In this document: positions 1 to 6,917 of the stretch, one piece after another
Layout of the letters: every line of letters starts with the position of its first letter
Numbering within the stretch: position 1 is the stretch's first letter
Source: an uncultured Eubacterium sp.
Lineage (GTDB): Bacteria; Bacillota; Clostridia; Oscillospirales; Acutalibacteraceae
NCBI GenBank assembly: GCA_945979635.1
Contig: CAMFPZ010000019.1
Coordinates: forward strand, 1 to 9,456
Length of the DNA stretch: 9,456 nt
Direction: 5' to 3'
The notes under the pieces: generated by a model
Databases searched by the model: none
What the model was told of the DNA's origin: nothing
Seen by the model: only the letters and a program-made list of their open reading frames with translations
Translations under genes and position numbers: made by a program

Positions 1-1
1 G

Positions 2-244
2 TTTTTGAATCCCGGCGACAAGGTTTTGATTGTTGATGATTTTCTTGCTATCGGAAACGCACTAAAAGGTCTTATTGATTTGGTAAAGCAAAGCGGTGCC
101 GAACTTGCAGGCTGCGGCACGGTTATCGAAAAGGGCTATCAGCACGGCGGTGACAAGCTTCGCGAGCAGGGCATAAAGGTCGAATCGCTCGCAATTATTG
201 AATCAATGAACGACGAAACGGGCGAGATTGTATTCAGAAATTAA
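2..244 (+). CDS. xpt: Xanthine phosphoribosyltransferase, C-terminal part (5' truncated by window edge)
   Basis: The enzyme joins xanthine to PRPP to give XMP in cytoplasmic purine salvage. Only about the last 80 residues are present; the open frame runs to the window edge, so the TTG at 5 is not the true start. The visible part opens with the type I PRPP-binding motif ([13 protein letters not shown], with its Asp-Asp pair and a small-residue turn). It continues with [19 protein letters not shown] and a [11 protein letters not shown] segment, the order and wording expected of the Xpt C-terminus. The Asn-Ala at the end of the PRPP loop separates it from adenine PRTs, which usually have a TGGT-type turn. 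A transporter lipoprotein gene follows 60 bp downstream, consistent with a purine salvage locus. In many Firmicutes xpt is led by a guanine riboswitch; that region lies outside the window. I am confident of the family and of the xanthine assignment. Confidence 0.9.
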   Translation, partial: FLNPGDKVLIVDDFLAIGNALKGLIDLVKQSGAELAGCGTVIEKGYQHGGDKLREQGIKVESLAIIESMNDETGEIVFRN

Positions 245-245
245 T

Positions 246-272
246 TTGGTTATACGGCATAATGCCTATAAT
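246..272 (+). promoter_or_regulatory. Candidate internal promoter upstream of the BMP lipoprotein gene
   Basis: A perfect -10 hexamer TATAAT lies at 267-272, with a weak -35 match TTGGTT at 246-251 (15 bp spacer) or TTTGGT at 245-250 (16 bp spacer). Transcription would begin near 279, leaving a leader of about 25 nt before the start codon at 305. The spacer contains the palindrome GGCAT-A-ATGCC (256-266), which could be an operator. No terminator is visible between xpt and the next gene, so read-through from xpt is also possible. The -10 is strong and the -35 is poor, so this is a moderate call. Confidence 0.4.
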
Positions 273-304
273 ATAAAAAATTTTCATAACGGAGGAAACA
301 CAAA

Positions 305-1558
305 ATGAAAATGACAAAAAGAGTTTTGGCTGTTATCCTTGCTGCACTTCTTGTAGTTGCAACATTCGTTGGCTGCTCAGCAAAGGACAACGGTACAAAG
401 GACGAGGGTGCTAAGGTTAAGCTTGGTTTGATTACTCTTCACGACGAAAACTCAACCTACGACAAGAACTTCATCGTAGCCGCTCAAGAGGCTGCCGAGA
501 AGATGGGCGTTGAGCTTGTTCAGAAGAACAACATCGAAGAAGGTCAGGCTTGCTACGAGGCTGCTGCAGAGCTTGTTGACGAGGGCTGTAACCTCATCCT
601 TGCTGATAGCTTCGGTCACGAGGGCTATATGATTCAGGCTGCAAAGGAATTTACTGATGTTCAGTTCCTTCACGCAACAGGTACTCAGGCTCACACAGAG
701 AAGCTTGCTAACTTCCACAATGCTTTTTCTGCAATCTACGAGGGCAGATTCCTTGCAGGTGTTGCTGCAGGTGAAAAGCTCAACGAGATGATTGAAGCAG
801 GCAAGATTACTGCTGACAAGGCAAAGATGGGTTATGTAGGTGCATACACCTATGCAGAGGTTATCTCCGGCTACACTTCATTCTACCTTGGTGCAAAGAG
901 CGTTTGCCCAACCGTAACAATGGATGTAACCTTCACAGGCTCATGGTATGACGAGACTGCAGAGAAGGAAGCTGCACAGAAGCTCATCAACAACGGTGCT
1001 GTTCTCGTTTCACAGCACGCTGACTCAATGGGTGCTCCTACAGCTTGCGAAAACGCAAAGGTTCCTAATGTTTCTTACAATGGTTCAACAGAATCAGCTT
1101 GTCCTGAAACATTCATCGTTTCATCAAGAATCAACTGGGCTCCATATCTTGAGTACTGCATCCAGGCTGTTAAGGACGGCAAAGCAATCGAAGCTGACTG
1201 GGTTGGTACAGTAGCAGACGGTTCTGTTCAGCTTACTGACTTCGGTAAGAAAGCACCTGCTGCAAAGACAGTTGAATCTGTTGAGGCTGCAAAGAAGGGT
1301 CTTGCTGACGGCACTATCCATGTATTCGATGTTAAGGCATTCACAGTAACAGTAACTGCTGACAAGAATGTAAACGCAAAGGTTGACGCTGACGGTCACC
1401 TCACAAGCTATATGGCTGATGTTGACAGCGATGCTGCTTACACTGCTGATACAGAAGTAGTTAAGGACGGCTACTTCCACGAGTCTGAATTCCGTTCAGC
1501 TCCATACTTTGATGTCCAAATCGACGGCATCAATCTTCTTGATGTTAACTTCGGTTAA
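305..1558 (+). CDS. BMP-family ABC transporter substrate-binding lipoprotein (probable purine nucleoside/base binding)
   Basis: This is the extracellular, lipid-anchored binding protein that delivers ligand to the permeases encoded downstream. Residues 1-24 form a lipoprotein signal: basic MKMTKR, a hydrophobic core, and a lipobox TFVGC with Cys24 as the lipidated residue. The mature part is a BMP/PnrA-type periplasmic-binding fold. It includes GLITLHDENSTYDKNF (41-56), LILADSFGHEG (97-107), GYVGAYTYAEVISGY (176-190), FTGSWYD (210-216) and VSQHADSMG (235-243). The length of 417 aa exceeds the roughly 350 aa usual in the family; the excess is a C-terminal extension from about residue 340. GGAGG at 291-295 lies 9 nt before this ATG and decides it over the ATG at 311. 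Codon choice is very uniform (mostly AAG, AAC, TTC, GAC, CTT), unlike its neighbours, suggesting high expression. Known family ligands include purine nucleosides (Treponema PnrA, Bacillus NupN). Purine specificity here is inferred from flanking xpt and hpt. Confidence 0.88.
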   Translation: MKMTKRVLAVILAALLVVATFVGCSAKDNGTKDEGAKVKLGLITLHDENSTYDKNFIVAAQEAAEKMGVELVQKNNIEEGQACYEAAAELVDEGCNLILADSFGHEGYMIQAAKEFTDVQFLHATGTQAHTEKLANFHNAFSAIYEGRFLAGVAAGEKLNEMIEAGKITADKAKMGYVGAYTYAEVISGYTSFYLGAKSVCPTVTMDVTFTGSWYDETAEKEAAQKLINNGAVLVSQHADSMGAPTACENAKVPNVSYNGSTESACPETFIVSSRINWAPYLEYCIQAVKDGKAIEADWVGTVADGSVQLTDFGKKAPAAKTVESVEAAKKGLADGTIHVFDVKAFTVTVTADKNVNAKVDADGHLTSYMADVDSDAAYTADTEVVKDGYFHESEFRSAPYFDVQIDGINLLDVNFG

Positions 1559-1584
1559 TAGAAAATATTATTAACATTTAACTA

Positions 1585-1624
1585 CCGTGGCAGAGATTTT
1601 CTCTGTCACGGCATAGTTGTTTTT
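1585..1624 (+). terminator. Intercistronic stem-loop, probable leaky terminator or mRNA stabiliser
   Basis: A 12-bp stem is formed by 1585-1596 (CCGTGGCAGAGA) and 1600-1611 (TCTCTGTCACGG), with one G-U pair and a 3-nt loop. Only an interrupted T-run (TTGTTTTT, 1617-1624) follows, and it starts 5 nt after the stem. That is weaker than a full intrinsic terminator. The site between a binding-protein gene and its ATPase is typical for structures that reduce transcription of downstream transporter genes or protect the upstream message from 3' decay. No strong promoter is evident between the hairpin and the ATPase gene, so downstream expression probably depends on read-through. Confidence 0.6.
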
Positions 1625-1662
1625 ACTGTACAGATTTTACAACATAGAAAGGTGATTGTTCT

Positions 1663-3195
1663 ATGGAAAAATTAGCCCTTGAGATGAAAGGCGTAACAAA
1701 GAGATTTGGCAAGGTTGTTGCAAACAGTAATGTCAGTCTTCAGGTGCGTCACGGAGAGATTTTGGCAATTCTTGGCGAAAACGGTTCCGGAAAGACTACA
1801 CTTATGAATATGGTGTCGGGTATATATTTCCCCGATGAAGGACAAATATTTGTTGAAAACAAGGAGGTTGTAATAAAATCTCCTAAGGATGCGTTTAAAC
1901 ACAAAATCGGTATGATTCATCAGCATTTCAAGCTTGTTGATGTTTTTACAGCGACCGAAAATATTGTTCTCGGCATAGAGGACGGAAAAAAATTCAATAT
2001 CAAAAGAGCAAAGCAGGAGGTTAAGGCAATTACCGACAAATACGGATTTAGCATTGACCTCGATAAGAAAATTTATAATATGTCTGTGTCTGAAAAGCAG
2101 ACAGTAGAAATCATTAAGGTTCTATACAGAGGTGCCGATATTCTTATTCTCGACGAACCAACCGCTGTATTAACCCCACAGGAAACAGAAAAATTATTTG
2201 ATGTTCTTCGCAATATGCGTAAGGACGGTAAATCAATTATCATAATAACCCATAAGCTTCACGAGGTTCTTGATATTTCCGACAGAGTCACTATATTGCG
2301 TAAGGGCGAATATATTGAAACTGTCGAAACAAAGGACGCAACCGAGCAATCGTTGACCGAGGCTATGATGGGTGCGAAGGTTGACCTAAACATCAAACGC
2401 GAGGAGCCGAAAAATCCGGTTGAGCGTCTTGATGTAGAAAATCTTACAGTAATAAAGAGAGACGGCACAAAGGCACTCGATAATGTCAGCTTCAAGGCGT
2501 ACGGAGGCGAAATCCTCGGAATTGCGGGTATTTCGGGATGTGGCCAAAAGGAGCTTCTCGAATCTATCGCAGGACTCCAGCTTACAACAAAGAAATCCTC
2601 AATTTTGTACAAACCCGACGACCTCGGTCCGCAGCAGCTTGTCGGAAAAACTCCGCGAGAAATTCGCAAGCTTGGAATTGCTCTTTCGTTCGTTCCGGAG
2701 GACAGGCTGGGTATGGGACTTGTCGGCAATATGGATATTGTCGATAATATGATGCTTCGCTCCTACAAGGGCGGCAAGTCGGCGTTTCTTTCACGCAAGG
2801 AGCCGAAGAACCTTGCAGATGATATTATCAACGAGCTCGAGGTTGTTACTCCGAATGCTAACACACCTGTTCGCAGACTTTCGGGAGGTAATGTTCAAAA
2901 GGTTCTTGTAGGCCGTGAGATTGCTCTTGAGCCGAAGGTGCTTATGGTTGCGTATCCCGTCCGCGGTCTTGATATTAATTCATCATATACTATTTATAAC
3001 CTTCTTTCGGAGCAAAAGGAAAAGGGTACATCGGTTATCTTCGTCGGAGAGGATTTGGATGTTCTCATCGAGCTTTGCGATAGAATTATGGTCATCAATT
3101 CCGGTCGTGTAACGGGCATTGTTGACGGTCCGACCGCCACAAAAGAGGAAATCGGACTCTTGATGACAAAATCGGTAGAAAGGGAGGCAGAGTAA
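1663..3195 (+). CDS. ABC transporter ATP-binding protein, two fused nucleotide-binding domains (NupO/YufO-like)
   Basis: This cytoplasmic ATPase powers import through the two permeases that follow. At 510 aa it has two ABC domains in tandem, as in sugar and nucleoside importers of the RbsA/NupO type. Domain 1 has Walker A GENGSGKTT (38-46), Q-loop Gln87, a signature MSVSEKQ (140-146), Walker B LILDEP (161-166) and the switch His197. Domain 2 has a Walker A-like SGCGQKE (291-297) that lacks the usual GKT, a normal LSGGN signature (406-410), and VAYPVRGLD (429-437) where the catalytic Glu is absent. The family normally has a weakened second site, so one ATP site should be active. The signature in domain 1 has Ser where Gly is usual, which degrades the same site further. 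AAAGGTGA at 1648-1655 precedes the ATG by 7 nt. The stop overlaps the next start by one base (TAATG), implying coupled translation. Confidence 0.93.
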   Translation: MEKLALEMKGVTKRFGKVVANSNVSLQVRHGEILAILGENGSGKTTLMNMVSGIYFPDEGQIFVENKEVVIKSPKDAFKHKIGMIHQHFKLVDVFTATENIVLGIEDGKKFNIKRAKQEVKAITDKYGFSIDLDKKIYNMSVSEKQTVEIIKVLYRGADILILDEPTAVLTPQETEKLFDVLRNMRKDGKSIIIITHKLHEVLDISDRVTILRKGEYIETVETKDATEQSLTEAMMGAKVDLNIKREEPKNPVERLDVENLTVIKRDGTKALDNVSFKAYGGEILGIAGISGCGQKELLESIAGLQLTTKKSSILYKPDDLGPQQLVGKTPREIRKLGIALSFVPEDRLGMGLVGNMDIVDNMMLRSYKGGKSAFLSRKEPKNLADDIINELEVVTPNANTPVRRLSGGNVQKVLVGREIALEPKVLMVAYPVRGLDINSSYTIYNLLSEQKEKGTSVIFVGEDLDVLIELCDRIMVINSGRVTGIVDGPTATKEEIGLLMTKSVEREAE

Positions 3196-4304
3196 TGGCT
3201 AAAACGAAATCAACAAAGGAGCCTCTTTTTCATGTTGTAAAAAGAGATTCGATACCTCAGCTTAATTCATGGCTTATTCGTATCGGTGCTATTCTTATGG
3301 CACTTATCGTATGCGGAATTCTGACTATGGTCGTAACAAAGGAAAATCCTATCAGCGTTTATGTAACTATGTTTGAGGGTGCCTTCGGAAGCACAAGAAA
3401 GGTTTGGAAGCTGCTTCAAAATCTTTCGATGCTTTTGTGCGTTTCGCTTGCGTTGACTCCGGCATTTAAGATGCGATTTTGGAACATCGGCGGCGAAGGA
3501 CAGGTTTTGATAGGCGGACTTGCAACAACGGCTTGTATGATTTTGCTCGGAGATAAGGTTCCGAATGCACTTCTCATATTGATTATGATTGTTGCGTCAA
3601 TCCTTGCCGGTGCTGTTTGGGCACTAATCCCTGCTTTCTTCAAGGCGAAGTTTTCGACTAACGAAACGCTTTTTACACTTATGATGAACTATGTTGCCAT
3701 TCAGCTTGTTTCGTATTTCTGTATGTATTGGGAAAATCCAAAGGGTGCAGGAAAAATCGGTATCATCAACCGAACAACCGAGGCGGGATGGTTTCCGGCT
3801 ATCGCAGGTCAAAACTATTTGCTTAACATTTTAATTGTATTTGCTATTACAATTGCTATGTATGTTTATCTCAAGTGCTCGAAGCACGGCTACGAAATTG
3901 CCGTTGTCGGTGAGAGTGAGAATACGGCGAGATATATCGGTATTAATGTAAACAAGGTTATTTTGCGAACAATGGCTCTTTCGGGTGCTGTTTGCGGTAT
4001 TGCAGGTCTTCTCCTTGTCGGCGGAACCGACCATACTATTTCTACAACAACCGCTGACGGCAGAGGCTTTACCGCCATTATGGTGTCGTGGCTTGCAAAA
4101 TTTAATCCTATCGTTATGATTTTGACATCGTTCCTGCTCGTATTCCTAGAGGCAGGTGCCGACCAGATTAGTATGATTTTCGGCTTGAACCAAAGCTTCA
4201 GCGAAATCATCACAGGTGTTATTCTTTTCTTCATCATCGGAAGCGAATTTTTCATCGGCTATGAGGTAAAATTCCGCCATTCGTCAAAAAAGGAGGTAAA
4301 GTAA
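3195..4304 (+). CDS. ABC transporter permease 1, BPD_transp_2 family (NupP/YufP-like)
   Basis: This integral membrane protein forms half of the importer channel. The 369 aa hold about nine hydrophobic segments, roughly at 27-47, 75-92, 102-118, 124-147, 158-178, 206-226, 258-277, 304-322 and 337-355, after a charged N-terminal tail. Family marks are MRFWNIGGEGQVLIGG (93-108), NETLFTLMMNYVA (156-168) and the cytoplasmic loop GYEIAVVGESENTARYIGIN (232-251), which resembles the ATPase-contact loop of BMP/ribose-type permeases. GGGAGG at 3182-3187 lies inside the end of the ATPase gene, and the ATG shares one base with the ATPase stop. The Lys/His-rich C-terminus is consistent with a cytoplasmic tail. 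The family is clear; the transported compound cannot be read from the permease itself. Confidence 0.92.
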   Translation: MAKTKSTKEPLFHVVKRDSIPQLNSWLIRIGAILMALIVCGILTMVVTKENPISVYVTMFEGAFGSTRKVWKLLQNLSMLLCVSLALTPAFKMRFWNIGGEGQVLIGGLATTACMILLGDKVPNALLILIMIVASILAGAVWALIPAFFKAKFSTNETLFTLMMNYVAIQLVSYFCMYWENPKGAGKIGIINRTTEAGWFPAIAGQNYLLNILIVFAITIAMYVYLKCSKHGYEIAVVGESENTARYIGINVNKVILRTMALSGAVCGIAGLLLVGGTDHTISTTTADGRGFTAIMVSWLAKFNPIVMILTSFLLVFLEAGADQISMIFGLNQSFSEIITGVILFFIIGSEFFIGYEVKFRHSSKKEVK

Positions 4305-4305
4305 A

Positions 4306-5295
4306 ATGACTACATTAATTGCTTTTCTTCACAGAGCTATTATGCAGGGAATTCCGCTCCTTTACGGCTCGACAGGCGAAATAATTACAGAAAAATCCGG
4401 AAACCTTAATTTGGGTATTCCCGGCATTATGTACATCGGCGGTATGAGCGGTGTTATCGGTGCGTTCCTTTATGAAAACAGTCTTACCGATAAATCTGAT
4501 GCAAACGGATTTTTGGCTGTGTTTATTCCGCTTTTGACCTGTATGCTCGGTTCGCTTTTGGCAAGCTTCATTTACAGCTTCCTTACTGTAACTCTTCGAG
4601 CAAATCAGAATGTAACAGGCCTTGCTCTTACCACCTTCGGTACGGGATTTGGTAATTTCTTTGGCGGCTCGCTCATAAAAATTACAGGTGCGGATGTACC
4701 GTCGGTTGCTTTGACAACTACTTCGAATTATTTTCGTTCAACCCTGCCGATTGCCGAAAAGACAGGCTGGTTCGGTGAACTTTTCCTAAGCTACGGCTTC
4801 CTTGCTTATACGGCGATAATTATTGCAATCGCTTGTGCGTTCTTCCTTAACAAAACGAGAGCAGGTCTACATCTTCGTGCTGTCGGAGAAAACCCTGCAA
4901 CTGCCGATGCGGCAGGTATTAATGTTGAAAAAACAAAGTATATCGCAACTGCGGTCGGTTCGGTTATTGCAGGCCTCGGCGGACTCTATTATGTTATGGA
5001 TTACGCAAACGGCGTATGGTCCAACGATGGTTTCGGCGACAGAGGATGGCTTGCTATCGCACTCGTTATCTTCGCTGTTTGGAAGCCGGGACTCGGTATT
5101 CTCGGCTCAATCGCATTCGGCGGACTTTATATCGTATATCTTTATGTTCCGGGTGCTTTGCGTACACAGGAGCTTTATAAGATGATTCCTTATGTTGTAA
5201 CTATTATTGTTCTTGTTCTTGTTTCTGTGAGAAAGAAGAAGGAAAATCAAGGTCCTGCGGCATTGGGACTCTCATACTTCAGAGAGGAGAGGTAA
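4306..5295 (+). CDS. ABC transporter permease 2, BPD_transp_2 family (NupQ/YufQ-like)
   Basis: This is the second channel subunit, shorter than the first (329 aa), as usual for such pairs. Marks are TEKSGNLNLGIPGIMYIGG (28-46), NQNVTGLALTTFG (101-113), the contact loop GLHLRAVGENPATADAAGIN (187-206) and GDRGWLAIALVIFAVWKPG (244-262). Eight or more hydrophobic segments are visible, including about 70-95, 158-180, 211-231, 247-260, 264-283 and 292-308. The C-terminus is a basic tail starting RKKKENQ. A strong AAGGAGGTA ribosome site lies in the last codons of permease 1, and only one base separates the two genes, so balanced synthesis of the two halves is likely. Together with the ATPase and the BMP lipoprotein it completes a four-gene importer laid out like Bacillus nupNOPQ. 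Confidence 0.92.
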   Translation: MTTLIAFLHRAIMQGIPLLYGSTGEIITEKSGNLNLGIPGIMYIGGMSGVIGAFLYENSLTDKSDANGFLAVFIPLLTCMLGSLLASFIYSFLTVTLRANQNVTGLALTTFGTGFGNFFGGSLIKITGADVPSVALTTTSNYFRSTLPIAEKTGWFGELFLSYGFLAYTAIIIAIACAFFLNKTRAGLHLRAVGENPATADAAGINVEKTKYIATAVGSVIAGLGGLYYVMDYANGVWSNDGFGDRGWLAIALVIFAVWKPGLGILGSIAFGGLYIVYLYVPGALRTQELYKMIPYVVTIIVLVLVSVRKKKENQGPAALGLSYFREER

Positions 5296-5298
5296 GCT

Positions 5299-5844
5299 AT
5301 GACCAGACTTGATAATGACATAGAGCAGGTTTTGATTGACGAAAAACAGCTCGACGAAATTAACAAAAGACTTGGTGCTCAAATAACAAGGGATTTTCAG
5401 GATAAGAATTTGCTTGTTGTCGGAATTCTCAAGGGCTCTCTGTATTTTATGGCGGACCTTACGAGACATATTGATTTGCCGCTCAAGCTTGATTTCCTTG
5501 CGGTTTCGAGCTATGGGTCGTCAACCCGTTCGTCGGGTAGTGTAAAGATTATTAAGGATATTGATATAGACCTTGCAGGTTATGATGTTCTTCTTGTTGA
5601 GGATATTCTCGATAGCGGAAGAACCCTCGATTATGTCAGCAAGATGCTTTCGGCGAGAGGGGCAAGCAGTATTTCTATTGTGACTCTTCTTGATAAGCCG
5701 GAGCGTAGAGTAGTTGACCTTAAGCCGGATTATGTCGGTGCCGATGTTCCGGATGAATTCGTGGTTGGCTATGGTCTTGATTATGACCAGGAGTATCGCA
5801 ATCTTCCTTATATCGGTGCACTTAAGAGAAGTATTTACGAATAA
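5299..5844 (+). CDS. hpt: Hypoxanthine (guanine) phosphoribosyltransferase
   Basis: The enzyme converts hypoxanthine and usually guanine to IMP or GMP with PRPP, trapping imported or released bases in the cytoplasm. At 181 aa it has the normal length for bacterial HPRT. In order it shows the PPi-loop LKGS (44-47) and the flexible loop [11 protein letters not shown] (70-80). Next comes the PRPP motif [14 protein letters not shown] (97-110) with Glu101-Asp102 and Asp105. The purine-binding Lys133 follows in LLDKPERR, then the C-terminal [20 protein letters not shown] (154-173), typical of this family. GAGAGGAGAGG (5282-5292) overlaps the end of permease 2, and only 3 bp separate the genes. Its place directly behind the permeases, with xpt in front of the transporter, is the main reason to call the transporter a purine importer. 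Confidence 0.95.
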   Translation: MTRLDNDIEQVLIDEKQLDEINKRLGAQITRDFQDKNLLVVGILKGSLYFMADLTRHIDLPLKLDFLAVSSYGSSTRSSGSVKIIKDIDIDLAGYDVLLVEDILDSGRTLDYVSKMLSARGASSISIVTLLDKPERRVVDLKPDYVGADVPDEFVVGYGLDYDQEYRNLPYIGALKRSIYE

Positions 5845-5856
5845 CGGTAGGTAAAA

Positions 5857-6909
5857 ATGGAGAGAAAAAGACTCGATTATATTGATTTTATGAAGGGTAT
5901 CGGCATTTTGTCGGTTGTGTTTTTTCATAGTTATAACGGTTATGACCTGTCCGACCCTGCCTTTCATATTTTGAAATATATTACTTCATTTCATATGGTT
6001 TTGTTTTTCTTCCTTTCGGGCATACTGTTTAAGTCTGAAATAGAAAATTACAAGCAAAAGATAGTATCAAAGGTTAAATCTCTGATTATTCCGTATCTTG
6101 TTTGGGGTTGTGTAATCGGCTCGTGCGTTGAGCTTTTAAGAAGAATGCTTGGAACACAAGGCATTGAGGGCTTCGGAGTTGCAAGTATACTCAAACAAAC
6201 GGCAAACGGCGACGGAATGGTTGACGGCAGTTGGTTTTTATATACTCTTTTCGCAGTTTATATGCTCGAATTTTTATTGAGCTTTATCTGTAAAAAAACA
6301 TCGGTTAAATATCAAGGCGTTGTTATGATCGTTTTGCATTTAGCACTCGGTGTCGGCGGATATTTTCTTGGGCTTGCTGTCGGTGACTTGTTCAAGATTC
6401 CGCATATCCTTATTGCTTCGATGTTCTTTTATTTCGGATTTTTGTTTGCGAATTCAGAGCTTCAAATCAAAGAATTTGTATATCCGATTTTGTTCGTTTT
6501 AGGCGGAGTGCTGTGCTTTGTAAATAATGAATCCGTTAGCTTCGCACTGTTGGATTTCGGAATTTATCCGATTTTTGTGTTGTCCGCATTGATGACGATT
6601 ATCGGACTTATCGGAATGTCGCAAATGCTTTTCGAAAAGCAGTCAAAGCTAAAATTTCCGCTTCTGCGTTATTACGGTAAAAACAGTATTATTGTTTTGA
6701 TGACGCATATGATATTGATGTTTGTTGTTGTCAGAATGTTGGAAAAATTGCTTCATATGGAAATACATACATTCCCTGCGTTGGCGTCGTTTGTAATAAT
6801 ATCGGCTTTGGAGCTTTTGGTGATTAGGCTTATGCCGAAATTTTTGAAGGCTACCTTCGGAATGTTTCCTAAAAGCAAACGAGATAAATTCGAAAAAGTT
6901 GAAAAATAG
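5857..6909 (+). CDS. Acyltransferase-3 family membrane protein (OafA/NodX-type), substrate unknown
   Basis: Members of this family move acyl groups, mostly acetyl, onto sugars, peptidoglycan or other surface compounds across the membrane. The 350 aa protein starts with the family hallmark RLDYIDFMKGIGILSVVFFHS (in two parts 5-14 and 15-25), which includes Asp10, Lys13-Gly14 and the probable catalytic His24. It continues with FHMVLFFFLSG (45-55), SLIIPYLVW (75-83) and DGSWFLY (123-129). About ten hydrophobic segments follow through residue 330, with GKNSIIVLMTHMIL (274-287) near the end. The last 20 residues are strongly charged and probably cytoplasmic. There is no extra SGNH domain. A modest GGTAGGT ribosome site precedes the ATG, 12 bp after hpt. 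It looks co-transcribed with the purine genes, but no link to purine metabolism is evident. The family is firm; the acceptor cannot be told from the sequence. Confidence 0.85.
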   Translation: MERKRLDYIDFMKGIGILSVVFFHSYNGYDLSDPAFHILKYITSFHMVLFFFLSGILFKSEIENYKQKIVSKVKSLIIPYLVWGCVIGSCVELLRRMLGTQGIEGFGVASILKQTANGDGMVDGSWFLYTLFAVYMLEFLLSFICKKTSVKYQGVVMIVLHLALGVGGYFLGLAVGDLFKIPHILIASMFFYFGFLFANSELQIKEFVYPILFVLGGVLCFVNNESVSFALLDFGIYPIFVLSALMTIIGLIGMSQMLFEKQSKLKFPLLRYYGKNSIIVLMTHMILMFVVVRMLEKLLHMEIHTFPALASFVIISALELLVIRLMPKFLKATFGMFPKSKRDKFEKVEK

Positions 6910-6917
6910 GTGAAATT

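Noticed and set aside
1..304. Purine riboswitch linked to xpt
   Set aside because: Such an element would lie upstream of the xpt start, which is outside the window; the 60 bp after xpt are too short and lack the required three-way junction.
2259..2729. 156-codon open frame on the - strand
   Set aside because: It lies wholly inside the ABC ATPase gene, its translation is rich in Ser, Arg and Pro with no recognisable domain, and the + strand frame is clearly the real gene.
5521..5967. 148-codon open frame on the - strand across the hpt/acyltransferase junction
   Set aside because: It overlaps two genes with clear family motifs and has no recognisable domain or ribosome site.
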